This document shows, piece by piece, positions 25,901 through 40,127 of a stretch of DNA of 64,000 bases (position 1 is its first letter; the number at the start of each line of letters is the position of its first letter). The notes under the pieces are model-generated. The model was not told the origin of the DNA, did not search any database, and saw only the letters and a program-made list of their open reading frames with translations. This DNA comes from Proteromonas lacertae (lineage: Eukaryota; Sar; Bigyra; Opalinata; Proteromonadidae). A program made the position numbers and the translations under genes. The stretch covers positions 186,001 through 250,000 of the forward strand of contig NGBS01001160.1 of NCBI GenBank assembly GCA_002245135.1, written 5' to 3'.

Positions 25901-28900
25901 TTCTACCACCACTTGGATGTACCATAGCTGCTAAATAAATCAAATCTTCACATACCTTTGAAATCACCTCTCTTATCTTTATCTAAGAAACAGAAACCAC
26001 TTTCTTGTACTAATTGTCTTACAATTTCTAAGGTTGGTTGATCATTCCATAAGTTGACTTCTGGTTGTGACATATCATCAATGAAGATACACATTCTCTT
26101 ACCATTTGGAGGACCGAAAATTCTTACCACCTCTCTTTTCAAGATCAGTTTCAATACCACTCTGGAACATACCCATAGTAGTAGCAAATGAGAAGTTCAT
26201 ATGCTTGAATATGAATTGATCTTTATCTAATTCTTCATTAAACATCAATGCAGTGGATGTCTTTGCAGTACCAGGACCACCAATCAATAATACTGGGAAT
26301 TTATTAAGACATAATTGTTCAATCAAATATAATGAACGGACTGAATCCATAGTAGGTACTAATAAACTTGAGAATTTCAATGTTTCAGTTTCTGGGTAAA
26401 TCCATTCTGTAGCTTTCCATTGTACCCAATCTAATATCTTTAAATCAACATAATATTCATAAACAGTAAATTCATCAGATGCTGGTGGTAATAAAGATGC
26501 ATCTCCAGCTAATTCTCTAATATATTTATCTAATTTAACTCTATCTTCTGGTTCTAATAAACCACCCAATGTCCATGTGAAACAATAAATGAATAATTTT
26601 GTTAATTGTACTATTCTATTAGCTTCATCATTTGCATCTAATTGACATTGATCTAATAACACACCTAATAAGTTCAAACAACCTGCAATTTGACCAGCTC
26701 TTGGATTATCAATCACTGGATGAGTTTCATTGAATAACCAATCGAATATATGACCTGGAGTCTTATTAGCTTCTGGAACACCAACATATTTGAAGAATAA
26801 ATCAGTAATAATCTTCTGTACATTTTCATTTCTCTTTAATACCCATGCTTGCATGATTGGAACCCAATCCAAATCTGTTTCTGATACATAAATAATACCA
26901 GCTCTACTAACAGTAGCAGGTGATGCATTGACTAATGTCTCATTCTCAAACATGATCTTCACATTATCAGTCATAGGAATACGATCATTATTGGCTAATG
27001 TCAAAATCTTATTATCATCCAACACAGTATTCAAATTCTCAATCCAAATAGCATCTACTGGTCCATCTAATATCAACCATGTATTGAATTTATTAGCTCT
27101 TGTATTGTATTTAGCCCACATAGCTGCAAATACACCAGTAATCCATTCATCACTTGCCAAATCAGTTTCACCAAACATTTCTTCAGCTGTAATAGCTTTA
27201 GGATTCATTCTTGCTTGTTTATAAGGTGTACCTGTTGACATTGTCAAAGCTTCTCTTAATACATCACTACAAGTTGTTTTACCACCTCCAGCTGGACCTA
27301 CCAACATAATACCATGACGCACATAAGTTGTATCACATAATTGAATGACTTTAGTGATCCAACTTGGATGATAGATTAATCCTCTCTTTTCTACTACTTC
27401 TTTAACAGCAGCTTTAACATCTTCATTTGTTGCTGCACCTTTACTAGCATCTACACTTGGGAACAAATCCTCTAATAAGGAAATGAATAATGGAACATCT
27501 TGTGCAATTAATTTTGATAAGTTCATATCTCTTAAAGCTTGGAACAATAAATCTTCTTCTGGTTTATCAATATTATTACGTTTAATTGAACCAGCTGTTC
27601 TTAACACAGATAAGATATTTCTTAAACCAAAGTCATAATGTCTTTGTTTTGATAATTGTTGTTCACACAATATATATAATGTATAGAACTTCTTAGCTAA
27701 TAATGGGAACTTTGAGAAACCAACGGAACAAAGTTTTACACCAATAATAATCTGTTTATCAGGTACCATCATAGTGACACCTCTAAATAATGCTTTTAAG
27801 TTCTCAGGTAATTCTTGTCTACCAGCATAACCTGGATTCATAGTAATGAAATAACCACATACTGGATTTAATGTAATAATTTGTGGATCACCAGGGAAGG
27901 ATAATGTCTTTGCCTTTAATTTCTTAGCATTGTTAATAGCCAATACTTGTTGTGCAACGACAGACAACACAGGTAAGTTAATTCTATTAAACTCATCGAA
28001 ACAACCCCATAAACCAGATTGACATAGACCTTTGAATAACTTACCACAATCAGTATATCTCATCTGATCAGTACAGTTAGTAACAACAACATAAATACCT
28101 AATGATCTACCTAAATCTTTCACTGTTTCAGTCTTACCAGTACCAGCTGGACCTGCTGGAGCACCACCATAGAACATACCCATAGCTTGAGCTAATGTAA
28201 TATAACATCTATCAGTTAATGGTGTAATGACCAATCTTTCTTTTACACCTAAATATTCATGTTGATATTGGAAATCTACATCAGTAATGGAGATAACACA
28301 AGTACCTGGTGTATTCATATGATCAATTAAATCATATCTCCAATAGAATCGAGCTTGTTTTAACCATTCGAAATCATTAGCATCTCTAATACGTTTATTA
28401 CGGTATAATGTAGCTAAGTTATTCATAACATCCTTCTGATGGACTTGAATGGTAATTAATGTCTCAATCTTTGTACGATTCATCTTAGTCTTTAAATCTT
28501 GAAGACACCAACTTGATAAAGCTTGTAATACACATGCACCTTTCTTATTAGCTTCTGGTACAGCTTTCTTATTGATTTTACATTGCATAAAGGCTTCTTG
28601 ACAATCACTTGTCCATAATAACTGAATACCTAATAAGGCAAATTGAGCTGGACAATTATCAACAAATGCTCTTAATTGGTTATTGAATGGACTTCCAGCA
28701 TCACCACTGATTTCTTTAACATCTTTAATATAAGTTAATTGTTGAGCTGTTCTTGCACAAATATCTTTCATTGTCATTTTTTGTTCTTCTTGTAATACCA
28801 ATAACCATTCTTCAATATTACCTTGACATTTCACTTGTTTTCTAAGTGTAATATATTCCATATCATCACCCATATGACATTCAATACCTCTAATTAAGGA

Positions 28901-31900
28901 TGGATCTTCTTCATTATGTTTAACTTTATGGATTGAATCGAATATGTTTTCATAATATGGTTGAATTTGTTGTGGATCTGAACCTTTAGATAAGATTTGT
29001 AATAATGCAGGATTTGATACGAAATAGAATCTTGGGAATTTGGATCTCTTGTTTTCTAAATAACCTTCTAATCTCTTTTGACATTCTTCTAATTCACTAT
29101 ACATAACAGGTAAACTGGTCTTTAACAATTCATTACTACAAGCTTCAACTACTTTCTTTGTTTCTTCAGCTTTTGCCATTAATTTTACGAAATCTTTATC
29201 TACTTTACCAAATCTTTTAGCTGCATCAGGCATTTGTTTAGCAATATCACCACCAGTGAACACACTTTCTAATGAACACCATAATGTTTGTACTTTCAAC
29301 CATCTTTCTAATGTATCAGATGTTTCTGATAATTGTGTTAATTTACCTTGAACTTCTTCTCTGAATGGAAGACAGTGCTTTTGTGCTAATAATGTCTGTA
29401 ATTGCATTTGAGCTTCTTCTAATTCTTCAATAATTGGAACTACACCACGAAGAATATTAACACTTCTACCTTTCCATTCACCAAATTCAAATTCATATTG
29501 ATTCCATACATCTTTAATTTCAGCTAATTTATTCTCAATAGACATTTGTTTCTTAGCACCTTCACAGATTTCTTCTATTGCTTCAGCATGTTTATCTAAA
29601 CCAGCATCTAATAATACCTTTAATCTGAACTCTTCAGGATCTAATGAGAAATTAGTTTCAGTTTCTTTCATTACTTCAGCCCAATGTCTTGGTCTAATTG
29701 ATTCATGTGTTAAAGCTTCTAACAATGGTAGAATTGTAACGAAACTCTCAATAATACCACGCAATTCATTATAAGCATCCCACTCTCTCAATGATTTAGG
29801 CATACGTTTACATTCTTTAACAAAGAAATCAACTTTTCTAGACATTTCTGGGAAACTAGCCAACACATCAACCCAAAGAATATCTCTCCATTCTTCATTG
29901 ATTGTTTTAATAACACTCATGTACAATCCGTACAATTTATCTAAGTTAGCTATTTCATTCTTTGTCTTTTCTAATTCTGGATATTGAGTTTCATGCAAAT
30001 TGAACAATTGTTCACCACCATGATATGTTTCATATTTTCTCCATCTAATTTCAAATTCTTCTTTGTATTTTCTTAATCTGATAACAGCTTCCATTGGTGC
30101 TAAACCTTTTACCATTGGACCATTAGCTTCATAATCTTTTCTGAATTCAATCACATCTTGTGTAAATACTTTAATATCCAATAATAATTGTTTCTTAAAT
30201 CCAACTTGTAATTTATTCAATTTATCATTAATTTGTCCAGCTAATTCTACTAATTTTCTCCAATTAGATCTTAATACAGATCTTAAATCCATTTCTTCTT
30301 TACTCATTACACCTTGTGGTAAATATCTCTCTAATACAGCATACATATCTAATATTGGTGTAATTTCCATATCAATTCCAGATTCTTTCTCTCTTACTTC
30401 CTTTAATGTATCAATAGCGAATCTTAAGCTTTCTAAATCTTCAACATCTCTGTTTAATTTGTTAGTTGTAGCTCTCATGTATTCTACTAATACATCCATC
30501 TTCTCTTTAGCTTCATCGTGTAAATGAGTTGAATATTTAACTCTCCATTCTGAACATTCATGTTTCAATTGAATCTTTAAGTTTTGAGTGTTTAATCTTA
30601 ATGCACCGATATTGAAACAGGTTGGGATTTTATCAATATCTTCTTCTACTAATACGAATTTCTTTAATTCAGTTTCAAAGTCTTCTAATTGTGGTTTTTT
30701 AGCAATGAATTTTTCATAAGCAACATCTTTACCTTCTTTCCATAACCAATCATACATTGCAAATTGTTTTAAACATTCATTGACTTGATTCTTCAAACCT
30801 TGAATACTACCAGTTAAACCTAATATAACTCTAACAACTTCAATATCTTTAGTAATTCTACTGAAGAATGTAACTTTATCACTTTCTGATATATCTTTTT
30901 GTCCCCAGATGAACAATTGTGAAGTGCACTTCAATACAGCTTGAGATGCTTTGTTAATAGCTCTTTGAATATCACTTAAACTTGGACTTAATTGAACAGT
31001 TGGTACAGCTAATTGAATATCAACTTCAAAGAATGGATGTGGTTCAATGAATGTATTAGCAAATACACCTTCTTGATTAGCTAATCTATTACCAACTCTC
31101 TTCTTAAATACATTCAATGAGTTTCTTGTTGCATTTAATATAGCTTGATACATGTAGTTAGTATAATATCTTCTTAATTCATCTACTGCATCTTGATCTA
31201 CTGGTTCAATATGTGGATCTAATGGATAGGTTGTGATTAAACCTAATAAATCTTCAACTGCATCTTCAATTTCTATATTCTTACTCATTAATGTTTGTAC
31301 TTTTTCTAATGTCATCTTTTCTTGAGCATCAACGAATTCATCTAAAGCAAACGATTTTTCATTTGGTAAATCAACTAATATTGTTCTTGTAACAATCTTT
31401 AAATTCTTTTCAATACGATTTTCTACTATATCATTGATATGTGTAATTAATTCATCTAATTTCTGTAATCCTTGTTGTACATGATGTTTATATGCATCTA
31501 TATTCATTGATGTCCATGTTAATGTAACCATACCAGGTCTTAACTTATAATCAATATCAGCAATATGAGATTTCAATAATGGAGCTGTGATTGGTATAAT
31601 TCTACTAATCTTCTTTTCATATTCTTTCAATGCATAAGTTAAATCAGTGTAATAACTCTTAAACTTCTCTTCTTGTAATAAGACAATCTTGGCACTTTCT
31701 GGTATTTCTATTCCCATTCTATCTAAACACTTTGCTTCACGAATTAATTGTAATATTTCATGGTCAAAGTTGACATATAACTTGTTATCATCTGGATGTC
31801 TGATAATTAAAGTGGCTTGTAAACCAGTCTTGGCAGAATCAATACTTTGTACCCAAGCTTTATACCATAGATATTCAAAGGCAACTAATGTTCTAGCAAC

Positions 31901-33793
31901 TTTATTATATGTTTTAACAATCTTTTTTGCTTCTTTTGTACTTAATACACTCTTGTTAGTTTCAAATCTTTTCATTGGTTCTTCTATTCTCTTTAATAAG
32001 TGTCTAGACCATGTAATATTACCTGCAACTGGTGGTAAATTACGTGGAATTGGTGGAGCACCTTTGTATTTCTCATATAGTGCTTGAACTGCTTCTAATT
32101 CTTGACCATATTTCATGAATATAATATGGAATTTACTTTCTAAATCATTCTTTAAACCATCACGCTGTAAGATTGATTGGAATTTCTTTAATAAATTCAA
32201 TGCATTGGTTATACTACCAACTGATTCGAAACTTTCATTAATGAATATTTGTAGTTTACCTTCTAATTCAGAGATCTTTACATTGAATTCTACGAAATCT
32301 CTATCGAAATTAACAGCAGTATAATCTAATAATAAATGTCTTTTACTTTCAAATTCTGTTTTGATTTTCTTAAAGTCTTCAATAATTGTTTCCATTCCTT
32401 CTAATTTATGTTCAGCTAAAGCAGTGAATTGTTGAATGGTTAAGAATAAATCAATTAACTTCAATAATCTTCTACAGAATTGATCAAATTTGCCAAAGAT
32501 CTGAGGTTCACTAAAATCGAATTGTTTTCCTTTTGGCATCGTTAATAATTTATCTTTAGTTAATCTGTATTGCTCTTGATAAGCGGCATTTAATCTAATA
32601 CACGATTCCATCTTATCTATTAACTCACAAGGTGGCATTTCCCATAATTCATCTTGTGAATTCATTCCTAATATTGATTTCTTACATATTACAATCATTT
32701 GATTGGTTATTTTTACGAATAACTTGGTCATTCTTTCAGTTGTATTGTAATATCTTGCTATTGTGTGTATCATCTTAATACTGTTCATTAATGCAGGTAA
32801 TGTATCAATCAATGTAGCTGGAGTTCCAGTGTATAATGGCTCAATGAATTTCTCTAATGTAAACAAGTATTTAACATTATCTTTAGCTTCATTAACAGCT
32901 TCAGTCACATTAATATCAGTCTGTTTCCATCTTCTTAATACTGGATTGTATGTTTGAGCAACTTCTTCAGTTGATGACCTTGCAATTTGTGTAATTGTAC
33001 TAACAACATGTTTTACATCTTTACTCTTCAATTGTTCAGCTACACTGGTTAATCTTTGCAGTCTTCTTCTCCAATATTCATACTCTGTCTTTGGACCAAC
33101 ATCTGAATTAGTATCTAATGTGTCATCTTCTTTATCTTCTTCTAAATATTTGCTAATTTGAGTACACCATTGATTCATTAATGCTTGGAAATGAGTTAAC
33201 ATCTGTTCATCATTCATTTTGATCTTGTTCACCTCTGGATCATATTTTCTATCCATTTGTGACAATTCTAATCCACCTACTACATCTTTTAAGGCTTCTC
33301 TCATATCAGCTGTGAATTTATCCATGTCTTGAATGAATTCTGTACCTCTTTCATTACCTGCTTTACCCCATTGTTGATTAGTGACTAAACTTTCTCTGAA
33401 GAACTTAGATAAGAGAGTTTCTAAACTTCTCAAGGGGTTTTCACTAATCATACCGAATAAGAGTGTATTGTCACAACTCTTGGTTACATCTATTGGTGTA
33501 TCATCTGCTACAGTTCTTAAGAAGTAAATAGCTGGTCTTGTTAAACGAACATCTTCTCCTGATGTGAGTAACAACTCATTCTCTTCACCATATCCTCTTA
33601 CCTCACCTTCGCTATTGAGTATTTCTGCTGGTTGGTAATAGATGTACATGACTTTTATGCTTTCTCCTTTTAAAAAGTCATTCAATCTTGGCCAGTTTTC
33701 TTCTTTTTTAAGGAACTTTTCTGTATCTGTCATACTAACACCAAATGCTTCAGTGACATGACTAATCATCCATCTATGTCTTGGTTGAAACAT
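19937..33793 (-). CDS. Axonemal outer-arm dynein heavy chain, DNAH5/DNAH8 (gamma) type
   Basis: Motor heavy chain of the outer dynein arm, powering flagellar beating. The span encodes about 4,618 residues without introns, matching the family length. The N-terminal tail follows DNAH5/8 closely (NEAKDNVKYLFTLEKF, KQFDFSEPQIFGKFDQF). The four P-loops are AAA1 GPAGTGKTE, AAA2 GPAGGGKTT, AAA3 GGPGTAKTS and AAA4 GVGGSGKQS, with AAA1 Walker B in GCFDEFNRI. The coiled-coil stalk lies near 24.5-22.7 kb, and the C-terminus ends GVALLCTTE as in DNAH5/8. The frame breaks at 26117-26120, 25957-25959, 23913-23916, 23575-23576 and about 21890-21896. All are within the motor half, and each is repaired by one base. 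It shares a 263 bp divergent promoter with IFT52. Confidence 0.95.
21888..21896 (-). other. Dynein frame break 5 (extra base in A run)
   Basis: FIRNTKQ runs out of frame; one base less in either nearby A3 run gives WVQAYVEPVTDTVES, leading into CHKPVIFLLSAGADPTD. The exact run cannot be told. Confidence 0.75.
23575..23576 (-). other. Dynein frame break 4 (extra base at GCCTAAG)
   Basis: LEEQLAA is followed directly by an in-frame TAA. Removing one C of the CC pair gives AAK then KQIEDNALRMERTMDR, a continuous coiled coil. Confidence 0.8.
23913..23916 (-). other. Dynein frame break 3 (missing base, coding A4)
   Basis: The only break of opposite sign. Five A in place of four joins NNANFLK to MLQAFGAGDD, giving the expected dynein stalk-base sequence. 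Confidence 0.8.
25957..25959 (-). other. Dynein frame break 2 (extra base, coding A3)
   Basis: KRGDFK is followed by a TGA in frame. Removing one A gives DFKVCEDLIYLAAMVHP, which matches the family. Confidence 0.85.
26117..26120 (-). other. Dynein frame break 1 (extra base, coding T4)
   Basis: Reading runs into EKRGGKNF and then out of frame. Using three T instead of four gives NFGPPNGKRM, the conserved AAA3 sequence of dyneins. No splice sites are present. Confidence 0.85.
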
Positions 33794-33958
33794 TTTTTAA
33801 TCTATAAATATATTATTAGAATGAGTTTTATCAGATGAAGAATAAAAGTAGAAAAAATCGCATTTAATGCAAGCCAAGGGGATATAGTTTAATATATACA
33901 TAATATCTTTACAATAAAATCGATATAAAACACTAAAAAAGATAATAATTTCAAATCA

Positions 33959-33968
33959 AAAACGGTTT
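33959..33968. promoter_or_regulatory. AAAACGGTTT element in dynein/IFT52 divergent promoter
   Basis: The decamer lies 166 bp upstream of the dynein ATG and 89 bp upstream of the IFT52 ATG, in their 263 bp shared spacer. It is followed by a TTTCAA, as is the copy at 38028, and by a CCAAT-like TTGGCCAAT. A role as a flagellar-gene element is inferred from its repeated placement. Confidence 0.55.
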
Positions 33969-34056
33969 TCGTTTCAAAGTTTTTGGCCAATTAAAAGCCA
34001 CTTTTATTTCAAATTATAAAACTAATTTTTTTGAATTTCATAAGGAATTTGAAGAA

Positions 34057-35496
34057 ATGGATGTTAGAGAAAAACAAAAGAAGGCAGCTGCTAAAGGTAA
34101 GGTTATAAAAATAAGAATTGATTTTGGTAAGAAGGAAGATAACTGTCCCTTCATAACATATGATTATAAACGTATGCCAAGACGATTAAAAGGAAAATAT
34201 GATGTAGCATTCTATAAAGAACCATTGAATGAGAGTATAAATCGTTCGTTGTTTATTTTTTAATTAGTTTTAACACCTGATGTGTCTCTATTTATTTATA
34301 TCAATCCATTACAACAATTAACACAAGAAGAATTCAAAGCAATAAATCAATTCATAGAAAATGGAGGTTCCTTGTTAGTTTTATCAACAGAAGGATGTCA
34401 AGAGGAAAGGCCATCAAATCTGTATGGATTTTTGAAAAGGTTTGGTATAACTGTCAATAATGATGCTGTTGTAAGAACAGTGTATTACAAATACTTACAT
34501 CCAAAAGAAGTATTTGTGGCTAATGGACTGGTATTCCAAGCATTTGCTAAAGATATCAAGAGAAAGAAAAATACAAATAGTAAAGTAGTCGATGAAGATG
34601 ATGATGATTCAGATGAAGAAAATATTGACCAACATTTCGATAAAAGTGGTTTAACAATAGTATACCCATATGGTGCAACATTAACAGTAAAAAAGAATGT
34701 AATTCCAATATTATCATCTGGTTATATATCCTACCCAATAAATGTTCCAGTAGTTGCAGTTCATGAGTTAGTAGGTCAAGATGGTAAATACGGTAGAATA
34801 TGCGTAATAGGAAGTCATGCAATATTTTCTGATGATTGGATAGGTAAAGAAGAGAATGAATTCTTTGAAGATTATTTATTAAACTTATTAACATCACAAG
34901 AAAGTATAAGATCCATCATTTCTAAAGATCATAATCCAGATATGTCTGATTATCAAGTTGTACCTGATATAACTCATTTAGCTGAAAGATTAAAGAGTTG
35001 TTTACAAGAAAGTGATCATATTCCTCGAGATTTCACACAATTATTCGATACAAACTCATTTGAGTTTAGTTCCTCTTTAATACCTGAAGCTATTGCGTTA
35101 TATGATAATTTAGAAGTAAAACATGAACCACTATCACTAATTCCACCACAATTTGAATGTCCGTTACCTCCTTTAAATCCAGCTGTATTTCCTCCAATAT
35201 TAAGAGAGTTACCACCACCAGAATTAGATCAATATGATTTAGATGAACAATTCGCTAGCACAGAGAAGAGATTAGCCCAATTAACAAATAAATGTACTGA
35301 CGATGATTTAGACTATTATATTCGTGAATGTGGTAAGATATTGGATGTTCCTAATGATTTCTTAAAGAAAAGTTCACATTCTGTTCTTGGATATATCTTC
35401 CAAAGATTGGTACATTGGAAGAAATTTAACCAAGAACCTATCCCAAGTGCTGGATATAGTCCTGTTGACCCAGCAGAGGCTAAAGCCATGTATTAA
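34057..35496 (+). CDS. IFT52: Intraflagellar transport protein 52
   Basis: IFT-B core subunit needed to build cilia and flagella. About 468 residues (human protein 437) from two exons split by a 33-nt intron at 34235-34267, which restores NEILTPDVSLFIYINP. Conserved stretches include GITVNNDAVVRTVYYKYLHP, YPYGATLTV, CLQESDHIPRDFT, VKHEPLSLIPPQFECPLPPL and PAVFPPILRELPPPEL. A lineage-specific acidic insert (DEDDDDSDEEN) sits in the N-terminal GIFT-like domain. The ATG at 34057 gives a Lys-rich extension before the conserved start. It is transcribed away from the dynein heavy chain across a shared promoter, which fits co-expression during flagellum assembly. Confidence 0.97.
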
Positions 35497-35639
35497 AAAA
35501 TGAGTATATCATTACTATAATAGATTAATATTAATTTTTATTATTGTTGATGTTTTTTTTATTTTTTTTATTTTATTCTACCAGCAATACAATGTATAAA
35601 AAGGATAAACATCTAAAATATAATCTAATTTTGCTATTT

Positions 35640-37199
35640 TTACCTGATATGTTGATAATCAAAATTAACACTTGAATTTAGTTTCTTAAAGCATGATTCT
35701 CCATTAGCTGTTATTAGATTCCTTGAGAATAATAGTTGCTTTAATTGTGGAAGTAAATTTAAATTAGTTGATAATAGTATCGCTGAATTATCATCTAAAA
35801 GATTTGCTCTTAAATCCAATATTTCTAACTCTGTAATATCACTAAAATGATTACACAAATTGAATAAACTATAATGAGTGATACGATTACCATTTAAATA
35901 TAATTCTTTCAACCGTTTCATCTTAGATAATACATTTGAAAGCGTATAAAGTCCTTGCTCTGACAATCCAGTATCTAATAAACGATAATATATAATAATA
36001 ATTATTATTATTAATATACATGACATATTGAGTATTCTTAATCTACTGTTATTAAAATGTGAATTAAATATATCTGAAACACCATTTTTATCTAATTCAT
36101 TTCCTTTTAAATTAAGTTCTGTTAGTGTTGATATTGATAATATATTATATTGAATATGATTGACATTAAATTGACTGGTTTGATTGAGTTGATAACTATT
36201 TTCATATATATGATTATGACTTAAATTAAGAATATTTAAATTACCGTAAACATGATAATAGATAGAAAGAGGTTTAATACTCATTTCAGATAAATAATTT
36301 TCTAATAATAATGTATATAAAACATTCATATAAGAATACTACTTAATGACAATTCATTCAATTCAGGTATTGATGATAAATTACATATTATATCTCTCAA
36401 ATCAGTATCTGACACATTATCTTCATCCAGTTTTAAACATGATAAGCGAGGTATTTTGTAAAAATTCTTTGCTAATAATTTAATACATATTCCACCTAGT
36501 GAATTACCTGATAGTGACAATGATTGCAGATTTGAAAAGTATTCTATATTCTTTAGTAAATGATTCATTCCTTTTTCCCCAAAGTCTCTTATTGTTATTG
36601 ATAATTGTATTAATGAAGTTAAATTGTAGTATTTGCTCATCAGATATTTTATTCCATTATGTGTAAAATTCTCATCTATTAATAACATATAAAACTATAA
36701 AATACTGATGAATGAAAGTGAATTCATCTGAGGTATAAACTTCATTGAATAGGACATAATTAAAATATGATTATCATCTAATATACAGTGTAAAAATGAC
36801 AAATTCTTGAGATGAACAGTACTCTTGAATGAATCAGTGAATAGAATAAATTCATTTGTTTGAAAAACATGATCTACAGGCAATAATATATTTCTTATAC
36901 TACTTATTGATATTGTCACTAAATTGGTCAAATATGATAAACTACTACATATTATTTCAATCTGAGGCAATGATTTTCTCACTATTATTTAAAATACTTA
37001 GAATACCTGGAAATAGTAATTCACCAGTCTCAATAGCATTGAATAATGGTAAATACATTCTTAAACATTGATTTGATGAGAAAAATAACTGAATTAATGT
37101 TCTGGATGTTTTCTCATAACAATAATAAGAAAATATGATAGAGAACAACTCTTTTGATTGATTTTCTTTAAAATTTTGAAGTGAATTATCTATATCCAT
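35640..37199 (-). CDS. Leucine-rich-repeat protein, RNH1/NLR-LRR like
   Basis: About 481 residues after correcting one frame break. Introns lie at 36676-36705, 36302-36339 and 35975-36019 (30, 38, 45 nt; the last is a multiple of three and reads through). At least eight ribonuclease-inhibitor-type repeats are visible, for example LQSLSLSGNSLGG, LNILNLSHNHIYEN, LKELYLNGNRITHYS and LEILDLRANLLDDNS. The first 90 residues lack repeats and form a helical N-terminal region. The frame breaks at 36974-36977: removing one A of the coding A4 joins ILNNSEK to SLPQIEIICSSL. The function is probably protein binding; the partner is unknown. It converges on IFT52 with 143 bp between the stops. Confidence 0.82.
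36974..36977 (-). other. LRR gene frame break (extra base, coding A4)
   Basis: LNNSEK is followed out of frame by a TGA; AAA in place of AAAA gives SEKSLPQIEIICSSLSYL and an uninterrupted gene. No splice sites are present. Confidence 0.8.
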
Positions 37200-37320
37200 T
37201 CAAAAAACACCTCAAAATAAAAAGTGTATTTAAGTGTATTTCACAAAAATCATTATTCAACTGGATATAAACCATAAAAACATATGTGATAATATAATAA
37301 ACTATATAACATTAATAAAT

Positions 37321-38012
37321 TTAATCGTATCTCCAAGTATTATTCATAATCATATGGAATTTCACTTTCACTGGATCTTGGAATTTTTCATGTGTTTCTG
37401 TGTTCCATCTTGCTCTGTCCATTTCCCAGGAAGGAATATATGCTGTTAATGGATTAGCTAAAGCAAAACCTTTCTTAGCAATGTGTCTTAAAGAAAGAGG
37501 TGGATGACGCCATGGTCTAGGCCAACGTTCTTCATTGAATCTATCCATTGTATCAATTGGTCGAGCATCTTTCTTTGTTTTGTGTAATGATTTTATTGTT
37601 GATCCACAAGATTTACATACACTAAGAGGAGTATCTACACGATCATAATCTGTTCCTGGAGCAAAAGTGGTTGATCTTATTGGAGAAGTAATTGTGGGTT
37701 GACGTGGTCCTAAACTTGGTCCGTGATGTTCAAAAGATTGGGAATATGCAGCACTAGCACCAGCATTAGCTAAAGTACCAGTTGGTGTGCTTTTTGGACG
37801 ATTTGGACTTCTTACTTCACTTTGATATGTTCCACTCATTTTTTCAAATTGTTCTATCTTTACTGGAGATGTTGGTGGAAGTGTGTCAACTAAATCTGTC
37901 ATAAATCCACTTCTTTGGCAAAATCTATTAAAAATTAACGATATCATGTATACGATTTCTGATATTCAGTAACCATATAATCTGGTGGTTTTATATTAGG
38001 TAGAATTGACAT
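37321..38012 (-). CDS. Conserved-looking 220-residue protein, probable flagellar protein
   Basis: Two exons: the ATG at 38012 opens MSILPNIKPPDYMVTEYQKS, then a 29-nt intron at 37925-37953, then the main exon. The protein is basic, Pro-rich and without membrane segments. It has short motifs such as RSPNRPKSTPTG and TTFAPGTDYDRV, a single CxxC (VCKSCG), and a Trp-rich C-terminal half (ERWPRPWRHPPLSLRH, IPSWEMDRARWN). The pattern recalls small microtubule-lumen proteins of axonemes, but I do not recognise a named family. The promoter carries AAAACGGTTT only 16 bp before the ATG, as in the dynein/IFT52 promoter, which is the main reason to suspect a flagellar role. Confidence 0.7.
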
Positions 38013-38027
38013 TTTTTATTTACTGCT

Positions 38028-38037
38028 AAAACGGTTT
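38028..38037. promoter_or_regulatory. AAAACGGTTT element 16 bp upstream of the 220-residue protein gene
   Basis: Exact decamer, followed by TTTATTTCAA, close to the TTCGTTTCAA after the dynein/IFT52 copy. A weaker related AACGGTC lies near 38077. Confidence 0.5.
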
Positions 38038-38084
38038 TTATTTCAAGCCTTCGTTAAATGCTTGATATAATCAATAACGGTCAT

Positions 38085-38700
38085 TTTTTATTTAATTCAA
38101 AGAACAAAAGGATTAATATACATTCACAAGAAAGGAATAATCCATAAAAGCATAAAATCTGAGAATGTGTTAGTTGGAGATAATAAAGAATTACTAATCA
38201 ATGTAGGATTATTTAATAAAAAGGATAATAATCATTGTGAAGACTGTGAATCAAGTGATGTATTATCTGTTGGATGTATCTTATATGAATTATACACATG
38301 TGAAGGAATAAGTGAAAGAATTAAAGAAATATAGATGAAGATATTTTTATTTAAAAGAATAAAAGGTGAAAGAATAAGTGAAATAGAAGAATTAATGAAA
38401 AGAATATTTATTAATAAAGACATAAAACTGAAAGATATTGAAAATGAGATAATAAAACTAACTTCTGTTCCTTTTTCAATAACTGATTTTTATATAAGAA
38501 AAGGATTTGATTATATGGATGATTTTAATGATGGGCATATATATATATTATATAAATATAGAAAAAATATGAATATTCTATATTTAACTATAAAAGTGCA
38601 TTAAAAAATGCTTCTACAGATGAAGAAAAATATAAATGTTATTTCCAACTAATTTCATGTTATTATAATATTGTATAAGTAATTGAATAACATAGAAGAA
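38085..38700 (+). pseudogene. Relic of a protein kinase-TPR type gene
   Basis: A reading frame near 38089-38334 encodes a kinase C-lobe piece (GLIYIHKKGIIHKSIKSENV and later SVGCILYELYTC). The catalytic-loop HRD Asp is replaced (IHKSIK), the DFG is NVGLF, and there is no N-lobe and no start. It ends in TAG at 38334. A second frame follows at once (MKIFLFKRIKGERISEIEEL), and a third frame resumes near 38590 with a TPR/SEL1-like piece (YKSALKNASTDEEKYKCYF). Kinase-then-repeat order across three frames suggests decay of one gene. It could instead be a badly sequenced pseudokinase, but the lost catalytic residues argue against an active enzyme. Confidence 0.6.
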
Positions 38701-38793
38701 GCAAAGGAAAAGAATGGAATTTTGTGAAGTGAATAGAGTAGTATATATTCTCTTACAAAATAGATAAAAGAATTGTTTATCTAATTATTTTAA

Positions 38794-39889
<1,096 letters not shown>

Positions 39890-40127
39890 TTAGAATCACT
39901 ACAGAATATGAATAGTAAAGATATTATATAAGAAATTCATTCAATTATTTTCTCACTTCCGAATCTGTAACGAGTAGTTTGAGCTTGGCTTGGTATTTTC
40001 GTTTTGTTAATTTTTTTCTCTCTTGTTAACATAGATTCTAGTATAAAATATTTTTATTTTTATTTATAATCTGCTAATAAAACAATACATTAATTAATAT
40101 GACATAGATGACAAATTATGAATTACA

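Noticed and set aside
21888-26120. Programmed +1 frameshifting in the dynein gene.
   Set aside because: The sites share no slippery codon or adjacent stop, one site has the opposite sign, and all lie in short runs. Kept only as an alternative in the findings.
38335-38604. An 89-residue ORF as an independent gene.
   Set aside because: It begins directly after the kinase fragment's stop, carries no recognisable domain start, and is continued in another frame by a TPR-like piece, so it is treated as part of the relic.
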